A DNA stretch of 64,000 bases, taken from NCBI RefSeq assembly GCF_001639105.2, contig NZ_CP015285.1, positions 488,501 through 552,500 on the forward strand, read 5' to 3'. Both the position numbers and the translations under genes were made by a program. Below are positions 17,635 through 25,534 of this stretch, in pieces. The DNA is from Azospirillum humicireducens (lineage in GTDB: Bacteria; Pseudomonadota; Alphaproteobacteria; Azospirillales; Azospirillaceae). A model generated the notes under the pieces. That model worked only from the letters and a program-made list of their open reading frames with translations, had not been told where the DNA came from and did no database searches. Position 1 is the stretch's first letter, and each line of letters begins with the position of its first letter.

Positions 17635-17856
17635 TCACATTTCCCAGGTTAGCACGTCCTCAGCCATCCGGCGGCTGGCACAGCCAATGGCGACAGTCCA
17701 TTCACCTCCAACTTCATCATCAACCGCCGCGACCTTGAGGCCGCGTCGGGAATTGGTGTGGCAGACGAGTCGATCATAATCCGCAGGGTCAATGATGACC
17801 GAGACCTGAAACGGATATCGTTGATCTTTCGTCTCCAAAATTTGTGCGTTGCTCAT
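17635..17856 (-). CDS. Small hypothetical protein, 73 aa
   Basis: MSNAQILETKDQRYPFQVSVIIDP and the rest look like a compact alpha/beta protein of no family known to me. GAGGAA lies 7 bases before the second of two in-frame ATGs, so the start at 17856 is preferred over 17862. It is the last gene of operon B, 39 bp after the phosphatase gene, and is separated from the WYL gene by 190 bp holding the operon A promoter. Confidence 0.65.
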   Translation of the reverse strand: MSNAQILETKDQRYPFQVSVIIDPADYDRLVCHTNSRRGLKVAAVDDEVGGEWTVAIGCASRRMAEDVLTWEM

Positions 17857-17895
17857 GAACATTTCCTCGCGGTTTATCGGGCAAGATGCCCAAGA

Positions 17896-18471
17896 CTATT
17901 TACCGTGAGGGATTCTTCCGTTGGAAACAGGGCGGATCGAGAGAACATGCTGGACCTGCTGTGGGTTCAGCAGCGCACCGGGGCGAGCAGCACGTACCAG
18001 ACGGGTGGCGTCGTCGGCCAGGGTGCCAAGTTCGACCAGCAGGCGGGCTGCGATCATCCCAGACCGTCCGCGCCCAGCCCGGCAATGTACCAGCACCCTT
18101 TCGCCACAACGCAGGCGATGCCGCACCTCGGGACCAGCCAGCGCCCAGGTTTTCTCGAACTCCTCGTCAGGTGGATGCTGGTCGAAGATCGGACAGCGGA
18201 ACAGATCGATACCATGCAGCCCAGCTTCATGCGCAAGGCGCTCAACCCCAAGAACGCGGGTTTCGCGCGGCGTCAAAAGCGAGATGATGGCATTTGCCCC
18301 CCATCTGCGGATGGCTTGGAGGTCGGCGGCCATGTCGCGATTCCACCCACCGGATACTGGATCGCGATCCTTGCGGCCTGGACAAAAGGTGACCCCAATA
18401 TGACCGGCGGCGCCGGGCACCGGCACCTCCACGATCTCCATCGGGTGCGTCGCGCTCGTGCAGAGAATCAT
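17896..18471 (-). CDS. Cys-dependent (dual-specificity/tyrosine-type) phosphatase
   Basis: 191 aa. VHCRAGRGRSGM at about residues 128-139 is the CX5R loop with nucleophilic Cys and Arg, and an upstream FDQHPPDEEF segment may give the general acid. The rest fits the small dual-specificity phosphatase fold. GGAGG sits 5 bases before the ATG at 18471, and the start overlaps the stop of the cyclotransferase-like gene by 4 bp, so the two are coupled. The substrate may be a phosphoprotein, a nucleotide or another phosphate ester; this cannot be told from sequence. Confidence 0.82.
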   Translation of the reverse strand: MILCTSATHPMEIVEVPVPGAAGHIGVTFCPGRKDRDPVSGGWNRDMAADLQAIRRWGANAIISLLTPRETRVLGVERLAHEAGLHGIDLFRCPIFDQHPPDEEFEKTWALAGPEVRHRLRCGERVLVHCRAGRGRSGMIAARLLVELGTLADDATRLVRAARPGALLNPQQVQHVLSIRPVSNGRIPHGK

Positions 18472-18836
18472 CGACGCCTCCAAATCTTTGTTACGCCATC
18501 CGGCAACGGGGCAATCGGCTTCGATCCGGTGTCCGGCTCAATCAGAACGTAGAGCCAGCACTCAACCTCACCGGTTCTCGTGAATATCATTTCAGCGATG
18601 CGCTCGTAGAAAATTCCATTTCCCTCGACGAGATCGACCTCATCAAGAGTGCGCCGATTCACTTGGTATATCTCGCCCTGAACATGGAAACGACCCGGCC
18701 GCACCATTGCCGGAAAATCCCCAAGATCAACGAGATCGAATTCTGGCCGAGTTCGCCCCTCTCCGAAAAATCTTGTACCTTGCAGATATGAGTGATTGTG
18801 AAATCCGCGCCTCAAACTGCCGTAGACGAACAGCAT
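18468..18836 (-). CDS. Gamma-glutamylcyclotransferase-like (GGCT/AIG2) protein
   Basis: 122 aa. MLFVYGSLRRGFHNHSYL is the GGCT signature (YGSL and the following RxGxxN), and VEGNGIFYER near residue 72 has a candidate catalytic Glu. The start at 18836 is decided by AAGGA 7 bases upstream and by the family N-terminus; the frame is open for 47 codons further up. Members cyclise gamma-glutamyl amines or peptides to 5-oxoproline. In this setting it may act on a modified metabolite or a conjugate. It is coupled to the phosphatase by a 4-bp overlap. Confidence 0.8.
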   Translation of the reverse strand: MLFVYGSLRRGFHNHSYLQGTRFFGEGRTRPEFDLVDLGDFPAMVRPGRFHVQGEIYQVNRRTLDEVDLVEGNGIFYERIAEMIFTRTGEVECWLYVLIEPDTGSKPIAPLPDGVTKIWRRR

Positions 18837-18880
18837 CCCGCTGTCCTTCTTCGGCATCCTCTTCAAGAGCGGCATGGCTT

Positions 18881-19261
18881 TCACAGGGAAGGGATGCAAG
18901 GGATCGGCAGGTCGACCATCCCGATGGATAGCAAATACTTGCGGAACCGCCTTTCGGTTTCGGCAATCAGAAGACAATGGCTGAACGAGTTCGGCGGGAA
19001 ATTATCACCGCGCTCGGAACGCATGGCGTGGAGCACCTCCTGGCGGAGTTTCAGATAGACGGCCATGTGGACATTGATTGCTGTCTGCCGCTCATTCCAT
19101 TTCAAGACGGCGACCGTTCGCGTAAACTCTCGTTCTTCGTCGAGCAACGGAAGGCCAGAACGCCGCCGCAAGCGGTTTCGGTCACAGACAGAAGTTTCGA
19201 TTCCTTGAAAGTCGGACTCCATATGAATGATCCCAAAGAGTGGAGAACAATAATAATGCAT
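18881..19261 (-). CDS. Hypothetical protein, 126 aa
   Basis: No family recognised. The product is basic, with helical-looking segments (AVYLKLRQEVLHAMRSERGD, then LIAETERRFRKYLLS). AGGAG lies 4 bases before the ATG at 19261; an ATG 13 codons later (MESDFQG) is an alternative. It sits in operon B between the DUF5131 gene (114 bp upstream) and the cyclotransferase-like gene (44 bp downstream). The antisense frame at 18977-19336 is also open, so the call has some doubt. Confidence 0.6.
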   Translation of the reverse strand: MHYYCSPLFGIIHMESDFQGIETSVCDRNRLRRRSGLPLLDEEREFTRTVAVLKWNERQTAINVHMAVYLKLRQEVLHAMRSERGDNFPPNSFSHCLLIAETERRFRKYLLSIGMVDLPIPCIPSL

Positions 19262-19375
19262 TGTTCTCCTGAAGTCGACACATCAGAACTCACCATCATC
19301 CTGTCGAAACCTTCGCTCTTGGATTTCCTGGTATAATCCTTGGGCAGACGGGGCTGCCCCGCCTGCCCGTCCTGG

Positions 19376-20221
19376 TCATGCCGCGATCCGCCCCTCGTGA
19401 ACCACCATCCCATGTGGTGGATCGGACTGCATGTCGAGTGGGTGTCCGGTGGATGGAAACTGGCGCCACAGTATGCCGTCCAGCATAGCGCCTCCCTTGC
19501 CATATCCGTCGTCCACGCCTTCCGGGTTGTTCTCAACCTTGCCCCACTGCTTGAAGAAGAACGGCGCCCCCCTGCGAATGCACTGGTCCCGGATATCTCT
19601 CACCCAATCGATGGAGCACGGCCGAGCACCGATTCCGCTTTCACCGCCCGCAATCACCCAATGAATGCTGTCCAGGTCCAGCGGCCCCACCGAACCAATC
19701 AGCGGTTCAATCGAAAGAAAGCGGGTGCGGGCTGGGATACGCCGAAGGTCATCAACCCGGCCCGTGACCTTTGCATTCTCGACAGACGTTCCAATCCAGA
19801 CGTGGTCACCGAGCCTCACATTGTGCTTGGCGATAAAATCGGCGGCATAGCCGGGGCGCTTTGTCAGAACCTGAAAGATGTGGTGCGGCAAACTATTCAT
19901 GATGTTAATAATGTCGAGCACGTCATGCTCATTAGCTTCTTCATAGAACAAGTCGGACATGCTGTTCACGAAATAGACGCTTCCCCGCTTATCGCCGACT
20001 GGCGCACGAAAGACTTTAGGCGAGTTGCGTCGGATGACCCCACTCCAGACCGCAGGCTTTCCCGGCTTGCGTTCCGTCAGACCCTTGTATTCTGGCCGAT
20101 TCCTCATTCCAGCCAATCGGTGCGCCATCTTCTGCGCATAGCAGTTGGTGCAACCCGCCGAAACGATTTTGCAGCCGATCAGCGGGTTCCAAGTCTTTTT
20201 AGTCCATTCGATGGTCGTCAT
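19376..20221 (-). CDS. DUF5131 (phage Gp37/Gp68) family protein
   Basis: 281 aa. It starts MTTIEWTKKTWNPLIGC and goes on with SAGCTNCYAQ, giving a C-x6-C-x2-C cluster near residues 17-27 that resembles the iron-sulphur cluster loop of radical SAM enzymes. VYFVNSMSDLFYEE, HIFQVLTKRPG, WIGTSVEN and IEPLIG are family hallmarks of Gp37/Gp68 proteins carried by phages and islands. The reaction is not known to me. GGAAA lies 7 bases before the second of two in-frame ATGs. It follows the 290-aa gene after 292 bp without a clear gene. Confidence 0.85.
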   Translation of the reverse strand: MTTIEWTKKTWNPLIGCKIVSAGCTNCYAQKMAHRLAGMRNRPEYKGLTERKPGKPAVWSGVIRRNSPKVFRAPVGDKRGSVYFVNSMSDLFYEEANEHDVLDIINIMNSLPHHIFQVLTKRPGYAADFIAKHNVRLGDHVWIGTSVENAKVTGRVDDLRRIPARTRFLSIEPLIGSVGPLDLDSIHWVIAGGESGIGARPCSIDWVRDIRDQCIRRGAPFFFKQWGKVENNPEGVDDGYGKGGAMLDGILWRQFPSTGHPLDMQSDPPHGMVVHEGRIAA

Positions 20222-20513
20222 CTTCATTTTCCTTCAAAAAAGTCGCGCGTCTTTGTTGCCGTCCGTCTTGTGGTGACATCGGCTTGAAAATCGTTTCGCG
20301 TGTTTTTGGTGGATCAGGCGGAACAAGCTCCGCCCCGGAGATCAATATTGCGTTCCCTGAGGCGGCTCCGACGGAATCCGCATCGTGGAAACTGCTTTGC
20401 TACTGATAATCCTTCGCCGTCGCCCTGGTCATGCCGTGACACCCGCCATCAGGCGGCGGTCGTCAACAAGGTGGAAGGTTTGGCGCCGGAGCGTCAAGAA
20501 GTGACCAATCGTT

Positions 20514-21386
20514 TCAGCGGCCAAGCACAGCAGCAAGTTCATCGAACAGCGGCTCAAGGTCATCTGCTTTCGCCTTGGCAAGACGTTTGCCGATGGATCG
20601 AGCAGCTTTTACCGGTTCAAGGGAACCGAGTTCTCCAGAGCTTTCATCATCAATGTGCCTGCGGCTGCTTCCAACCCTCCCACGGTCGGCGGCCTTCTTG
20701 ATTCCCCCCTGCTCCTCGATCCAGGCAACGAACCCATCGGAGTCGATTCCATCCTGCAATGCGGCACGCATGGCATTGATCCAATAGGCGCGATTACGCT
20801 TACGAGGATCGGTGTTGCCCGGCCATGCCATGTAGCTGATGATCGCCGGGGTGTCGGCGATCTTCAGGCGGTTGATCGCCTTGGCTTGTCCCGATTGTTC
20901 GATGATCTGCTCGCGCTTCTCGTCGCCAAGATCGTCCCACAGGCGAATAATTTCGTAGACTACCGCGAGGGAGCGATAAGCACGCTTGTTGCCGATTTCG
21001 TCTGTCTCGGTCGAGTAGCGGTCCACGTCCTTCAACGAGGCGACAATCTCGTCCACGGTGGGACGAAGCGGCGCACTGAGTTGCTCTTCATCCGTCGCGT
21101 TGTGACCGGCCTTCCTCACGAGATCGTCATAAATTTGTTGTTGCTGATCCAGTGCCTCCTCCAGTTCAGCCACACGATTCTCAAATTCGCGTTTGGCTTC
21201 GTCAAAGGCAAGGAATGCGCCACCCGTTTTGAGTGTCTCCTTTGGTGAAATGCCTGTTGAGTCCATATACGTGTAGGCTTTTCTGATGGCGTTCAAAGCT
21301 TCAATGTCCGATGTATTCGGATGTCCCGCCATGATAATCATCTTTGAAGCCTTAGCGATTGCGTGGTAATTCAGCAAATTTTCCAT
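20514..21386 (-). CDS. Hypothetical coiled-coil protein, 290 aa, first gene of operon B
   Basis: No family recognised. Residues about 60-95 form a probable coiled coil (EAKREFENRVAELEEALDQQQQIYDD), followed by a mostly helical region and a Lys/Arg/Ser-rich segment near 235-255. GGAG lies 5 bases before the ATG. It is the cargo gene closest to the right arm, with 108 bp to the junction at 21495. It could be a DNA-binding or partition-type protein of the element, or a subunit of the operon B system. The gap after it (20228-20513) shows no gene I can support. Confidence 0.7.
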   Translation of the reverse strand: MENLLNYHAIAKASKMIIMAGHPNTSDIEALNAIRKAYTYMDSTGISPKETLKTGGAFLAFDEAKREFENRVAELEEALDQQQQIYDDLVRKAGHNATDEEQLSAPLRPTVDEIVASLKDVDRYSTETDEIGNKRAYRSLAVVYEIIRLWDDLGDEKREQIIEQSGQAKAINRLKIADTPAIISYMAWPGNTDPRKRNRAYWINAMRAALQDGIDSDGFVAWIEEQGGIKKAADRGRVGSSRRHIDDESSGELGSLEPVKAARSIGKRLAKAKADDLEPLFDELAAVLGR

Positions 21387-21585
21387 GGGTCTCCGTTATC
21401 CTCGTATCGGTTTCCATATCAAGAGTGCGCATTGAATAACGTTCGGTTCTGCGTGGAATCCAATCCAACGCCCGTTTTTTGAAGTTTCCGCATGTTGATG
21501 ATTGCGCTTTGAACGCCGTTCAGCGTTGTTGGAGATATTACCATGGGCGGTCCGAGGGTCAATATGTTTTTCACAATTTTTTCGC

Positions 21586-21633
21586 GTGGTATTTCCGTCC
21601 CACGCAGATCCTGAGTGGTATTTCTGTCCCACG
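21586..21633. repeat. Two 19-bp direct repeats near inner arm end (right copy)
   Basis: GTGGTATTTCNGTCCCACG at 21586-21604 and 21615-21633, with N being C then T. Same repeats as at 4480-4527. They lie 146-193 bp before the recombinase start and may bind an element protein. Confidence 0.6.
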
Positions 21634-21665
21634 TAAAGGGCATGCGGCACCAGGGGAGGTGGCCT

Positions 21666-21778
21666 GTCCAGAATTTCTTGGGTTTCTGGACGGTGCTGAA
21701 GATGACGTGGAACTGCGGCGGTTGACGTCCAGAAAATCCGTGCGAAAATTAGAGACAACCGGACGGGGGTTTCTGGAC
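21666..21778. promoter_or_regulatory. Res-like recombination/operator sites (right copy)
   Basis: Inverted GTCCAGAA / TTTCTGGAC half-sites at 21666-21691 (26 bp overall) and 21727-21778 (52 bp overall), the second abutting the recombinase ATG. Relative to the left copy these sites point the other way, so recombination between them would invert the cargo. Confidence 0.6.
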
Positions 21779-22375
21779 ATGGGGAGGATTTACGGCTACT
21801 CGCGGGTGTCCACGAGCGAACAGGACTGGGCGCTCCAGCTTGACGCTTTGCTGAAGCGCGGGGTCGATGATCGCGACATCTTCAAGGAGAAGGCCAGCGG
21901 TGCCCGCCGGGATCGCGAGGAACTGCGGCGCGTCCTTGATCTGCTCCGGCCGGGCGATGAACTGGTGGTGTGGCGCCTGGATCGGTTGGCCCGGTCGCAG
22001 ATCCATCTGCTCCAGATCGTGGAAGAGGTGGAGGGTCGCGGCGCCAAGCTGGTTTCGGTGATGGACCAGATCGATACCAGCACCGCCACCGGCCGGATGA
22101 TCCTGGGCGTTTTGGCGACGCTGGCGGAGTTCGAGCGCAACCTCATCCGGGAACGGTCGCAGGCCGGTGTCGCCGTGGCCCGGCAACGCGGGGTGAAGTT
22201 CGGCCGCCCGTCCAAGGTCACGGCGGCCGTGGTCCGGCAGATCATGTTGGCGAGCGACGCTGGTACGCCGGTCGCGGAGACGTGCCGGACGCTCGGCATC
22301 TCGCGGTCGAGCTACTACATGGCCCTTCGGTCGGCGAAGGCGGCGTCCATCGGGGAGCTTGCCGTCGCGGCGTGA
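21779..22375 (+). CDS. Serine recombinase (resolvase/invertase family) with C-terminal HTH (right copy)
   Basis: Same 198-aa protein as at 3738-4334: Ser in GYSRVSTSEQD, Args in WRLDRLARS, helix E, and a C-terminal HTH. Only the promoter-distal upstream DNA differs between copies, because the cargo junction lies 284 bp before the start. Both copies have intact catalytic residues, so either could serve the two res-like sites. Confidence 0.92.
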   Translation: MGRIYGYSRVSTSEQDWALQLDALLKRGVDDRDIFKEKASGARRDREELRRVLDLLRPGDELVVWRLDRLARSQIHLLQIVEEVEGRGAKLVSVMDQIDTSTATGRMILGVLATLAEFERNLIRERSQAGVAVARQRGVKFGRPSKVTAAVVRQIMLASDAGTPVAETCRTLGISRSSYYMALRSAKAASIGELAVAA

Positions 22376-22387
22376 TCGTGGAGCGAC

Positions 22388-22661
22388 GGTGGGGAACGCG
22401 GTTCCCCGCCGCGCCGGTGGATGGTGGGGTCCAGGGCTACGCCCGACCTGCCGTGATCACGAACTGCTCACCGTCTGGTGTGGATCATGGTGGGGATGGT
22501 GGGGTGGTGAGGGTGGTTTCCGAACCTCTTGTCTTTTTCTCTTCTTCTCTCATGACTTTCCAGAAATCACCCCACCTACCCCACCAAACAGAAATTCATC
22601 AACAATATCATTGGGTTGGCTGGTGAGGTGAACCCCACCACCCGGTGGGGTGGACCCCACC
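22388..22661. other. Origin-like array of nine GGTGGGG/CCCCACC heptamers (right copy)
   Basis: GGTGGGG begins at 22388, 22423, 22489, 22498 and 22644; CCCCACC begins at 22570, 22579, 22633 and 22655. The pairs at 22489/22498 and 22570/22579 have the same 9-bp step and face each other. The stretch between includes a pyrimidine run near 22530-22550, and the AT-rich stretch 22590-22615 follows. Best guess is a replication origin bound by the element primase, the helicase or a host factor. Confidence 0.55.
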
Positions 22662-22922
22662 TCCCCAGCGGCGGAGCGGACAGGGGCAACGATTATACCG
22701 AATGGACCGTCGCCATTGTCAATATTCAAATGTCGATCCAGGAAATATCCGCTGGGCACGAGAAAGATATCGACAAACGGAACCCATCTCCGCCTTAAAT
22801 ACGTGCAGGCGGACCGCTGGCAGAGCGGAGCACACGACTTTATCGCCAACTAAATACATCACGAGGCCGGGCGTCCATCTGACGCCGGGAACGTGCCTCC
22901 AAACTTGTCGTGTGCCAAAACC

Positions 22923-22950
22923 GCCCCGCATGGCTGCCACCATGCGGGGC
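22923..22950. promoter_or_regulatory. Perfect 11-bp-stem hairpin in primase leader (right copy)
   Basis: Stem 22923-22933 with 22940-22950 and loop CTGCCA, ending 16 bp before the primase ATG. Same sequence as 3163-3190. Confidence 0.55.
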
Positions 22951-22966
22951 ATTCACGAGCAACGAC

Positions 22967-23932
22967 ATGCTTATTACTTGGAGCTTCTTCCCGACGATCC
23001 GGGACACCATCCCAACCTACGATACCCTTTCCTGGCGCGAAGCCTGCGACCGCCTCCACGCTTGGAGCTTGATCGCCCGGCCGCCGAGCGCCAAGGACGC
23101 CGGGACCGTCCCAACCATCTCGCCTGCCGAGTTCCAACCCGGCGCCACCCGCCGCAAGGATGCCGTCGCTCGATGGAGCTTTGCGGCCTTCGACCTCGAC
23201 AACGATGATCCGGCCCGCTCGGTGCGGTTCGAGGATGTCGTGGAACTGCTCGGCGATCTGCCGTACATCCTGCATTCAACGACCAAGTCAAAGCCGGACC
23301 ATCATCGGATGCGGCTGATCTTGCCGCTGTCCCGACCGGTGGAGATCAATGAGTTCGATGCGTTCTGGTGGGCGGCCAACCAACGGTTTGGCCGACTCTT
23401 CGATCATCGGACCCGAGATCCCAGCCGCGTCTTCTTCATCCCGGCCGCTTGGGACGGGGCCGAGAACCGTTTCGCCTGCCGGGTGGAGGGCGCCGCCCTC
23501 GACGTTGACGCCCTGATCGCTGCCTTCCCCGTGCCTGCCGCTCCGACCGTGGCACCAGCGAGCGTTGCGGATACCGTGTGGCGACTGGCCCCGCCATGCG
23601 ACGATCCAACGGCGCTGGTGACCGAGGAGATGCAGCAGGAATACTTCTCCGCGCCCATTGGCTCCGGCCGGTTCTACAAGTTCATGTGTCGGATCGCGGC
23701 GAGAGCACGGTTCCTCGGCGTCTCGATCACGGCGGCCGATCTGGAGGCGTTGGCCTTGATGATGGACGGGGCCAGCGGCAAGGCCCGCCCTCGAACAGGG
23801 ACGCGCCGGGAAGCCGAGCACGCGCTCAATTTCATCGCACGTCAACCGGCCCCGGAACCGTTCCGGCGCGATCCCCGGCTCCTCGACCGTATCCGCCGCC
23901 GTCAAGCGCGGGCCATGGGAGGGGCGGCATGA
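22967..23932 (+). CDS. Archaeo-eukaryotic primase-like (prim-pol) replication protein (right copy)
   Basis: Identical to 2181-3146, 321 aa: AAFDLDNDD metal-site candidate, HHRMRLILPLSRPV and DPSRVFFIPA blocks. The C-terminal third is helical and Arg-rich (IARQPAPEPFRRDPRLLDR), which may bind DNA or the helicase. Coupled to the helicase by ATGA. Two intact copies in one element are unusual, since one would be enough for replication. Confidence 0.7.
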   Translation: MLITWSFFPTIRDTIPTYDTLSWREACDRLHAWSLIARPPSAKDAGTVPTISPAEFQPGATRRKDAVARWSFAAFDLDNDDPARSVRFEDVVELLGDLPYILHSTTKSKPDHHRMRLILPLSRPVEINEFDAFWWAANQRFGRLFDHRTRDPSRVFFIPAAWDGAENRFACRVEGAALDVDALIAAFPVPAAPTVAPASVADTVWRLAPPCDDPTALVTEEMQQEYFSAPIGSGRFYKFMCRIAARARFLGVSITAADLEALALMMDGASGKARPRTGTRREAEHALNFIARQPAPEPFRRDPRLLDRIRRRQARAMGGAA

Positions 23933-25386
23933 TGGACCTGCACGACATCATCAACGAGTGGAACCAACAGCCTGGGCGATGGACGGCAACACCGGAGGAC
24001 ATCCTTCGGTTCGCCGAAGCGGCCAAGGCCGCCAATGACGCGCCGTCCTGGCTGTGGGCCGATGTGCGCCGCACCATGGAGGAGCGTTCCGGCCTGCCGA
24101 AGCGGGAGGCTGCCGACATGGTTCGGGGATGGCGGATCACCGCCGATCTCGGCCGCTATCCTGACGGCCTCATCGACTTCATCTCCGCCTTCATCGAGTC
24201 GCGTGACTTGCGGATGAAGGTGGACGGAACGTTCATCGACGCCAAGGGCCAGACCGTTGGCAGCGCCGATGTCCGAAACCAGATCGCGATCTGGACCGGC
24301 GACCATGGGGCGTTCGCTGCCGTCAATCCGCTCAACGGCGCCTGGGCCGAATGGCGGCGGCTGGCGCACAAAGAGGCTCTGCAAGCCTGCTACGAGCGGG
24401 TGAAGTTCGACCCGGCGGCCGACACCACCGTCTTTGACCGTATCCTCGACCTCCTCTTTCACAACACCGTCAATAACCCGACACATCGAGAGGCGGCCAA
24501 AGCTGTGCTGAGGAACTGGGTTCACCGGGTGAAGAACGCGATGCGTGGGACGATCCATTACCGGACCCACATCATGCCGTATCTCATGGGGGTCCAAGGC
24601 TGTGGAAAGACCACGACTGTTGAGCATCTGATCAACCCTGTCGAGGAAGCCGTGACGGCCACGTCCTTCGATATGCTGGAAGATCAGAGCCGCATGATGG
24701 ACCTCACCACCATGCCGATCATCTTCTTCGACGAGATGGCGAATGCCCGGCGTTCGGAGGTGAACAAGGTGAAAGGGTTGATGACCAGCCGATCCCAGCA
24801 ATTCCGACAGCTTTATCAAGAGGCCGGGAAGCGGGAGATCATCTCGACGTTTATCGGCTGCGGGAACTTTGACCTCGACACCTTGATCATGGATCCCAGC
24901 GGTAATCGCCGGTTCTTCCAGATTAACGTGTGCGACAGGATCGACCTTGCCGCGATCCGCAAGTTGGACGCCATGGCTTTCTGGCGCTCGGTGGACGAGG
25001 ACGCCGAGGCCCCGGCGTTTGAAGGCGACGTCTATGCGCTGATCCGGGGTGAGCAAGCGGGACAGCGGTATCGGACCCCGGTTGAACAATGGCTCGATTC
25101 CGACGTCCACATCCCGGACTCCTGGACCACCTGCGCATCCCTGTTCGCCGACCACTTCGAGGAATGGCGGGAGACGTTCTTCCCGGCCGAACGCTACAGC
25201 GTCGTGAAGTTCGCGAAGGAGATGAAGCTGTGCCAGGACGACCGGCTTGAACACCGGAGTCGCGGCGGCCGGAGCGAATACCGGTTCACGGCAACCGATG
25301 CCCAGGCAAAGAGCAGTAGTCGGCCGAAACCATCCGCCCAGGTGCTCACCATCCAGGACATTTTGGCAGCCAAGCACGCCGCATGA
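23929..25386 (+). CDS. VirE-family SF3-like helicase/ATPase (right copy)
   Basis: Identical to 727-2184, 485 aa. The first 120 residues are helical and Trp-rich (WNQQPGRWT, then DAPSWLWADVRRTM). The ATPase core follows with GVQGCGKTTT, FFDEMANA and the SGNRRFF motif of VirE proteins, and the C-terminal 100 residues look like a winged-helix region as in SF3 replicases. The stop is followed after 4 bp by the 22-nt palindrome. Confidence 0.85.
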   Translation: MMDLHDIINEWNQQPGRWTATPEDILRFAEAAKAANDAPSWLWADVRRTMEERSGLPKREAADMVRGWRITADLGRYPDGLIDFISAFIESRDLRMKVDGTFIDAKGQTVGSADVRNQIAIWTGDHGAFAAVNPLNGAWAEWRRLAHKEALQACYERVKFDPAADTTVFDRILDLLFHNTVNNPTHREAAKAVLRNWVHRVKNAMRGTIHYRTHIMPYLMGVQGCGKTTTVEHLINPVEEAVTATSFDMLEDQSRMMDLTTMPIIFFDEMANARRSEVNKVKGLMTSRSQQFRQLYQEAGKREIISTFIGCGNFDLDTLIMDPSGNRRFFQINVCDRIDLAAIRKLDAMAFWRSVDEDAEAPAFEGDVYALIRGEQAGQRYRTPVEQWLDSDVHIPDSWTTCASLFADHFEEWRETFFPAERYSVVKFAKEMKLCQDDRLEHRSRGGRSEYRFTATDAQAKSSSRPKPSAQVLTIQDILAAKHAA

Positions 25387-25390
25387 TCAC

Positions 25391-25412
25391 GGGCGGGGGC
25401 ATGCCCCCGCCC
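25391..25412. terminator. Perfect 22-nt GC palindrome after helicase gene (right copy)
   Basis: Same palindrome as 701-722, centred on GGGCA/TGCCC. It lies 122 bp inside the outer arm end and could also be a protein-binding end signal. Confidence 0.5.
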
Positions 25413-25534
25413 ATCAACCGATGCTCAGCGATAAGCCCAGATGGCTGACCGATGGCCCGGCCCTCTGGGCCGTTCCCCTACATCCTTCGCTGCGTTCACC
25501 AAATCCAGCCTTGACGCCTCTGACGGGGGATCAT

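Larger units (their letters stand above)
579..25534. mobile_element. Composite mobile element: defence cargo between inverted 4,040-bp replication/recombination modules
   Basis: Positions p and 26113-p are complementary across both arms (579-4618 and 21495-25534), giving equal 4,040-bp arms in inverted orientation around 16,876 bp of unique cargo. Outside 579 and 25534, and inside 4618 and 21495, the sequences diverge at once. No target duplication is visible at either arm. The layout resembles a composite transposon, but each arm encodes a serine recombinase, primase and SF3 helicase rather than a DDE transposase. The cargo has two minus-strand operons of defence-type genes. That the whole unit moves together is inferred. 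Confidence 0.75.
21495..25534 (+). repeat. Right arm: 4,040-bp inverted copy of primase/helicase/serine-recombinase module
   Basis: Reverse complement of 579-4618, with one base difference seen (21541). The flanks CGCATG (left) and CGGCAC (right) show no target duplication, in keeping with serine-recombinase or homologous events rather than DDE transposition. Codon use and GC content are like the chromosome. Confidence 0.93.

Noticed and set aside
18977-19336. Plus-strand 119-codon frame
   Set aside because: It lies opposite the 126-aa gene, which has a ribosome site and the direction of the operon.
22388-22661. CRISPR array from repeated heptamers
   Set aside because: Units are 7 bp, in both orientations, with irregular gaps and no cas genes.
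579-25534. Ordinary IS-based composite transposon
   Set aside because: Neither arm has a DDE transposase, and no target duplications or classical terminal inverted repeats are seen.
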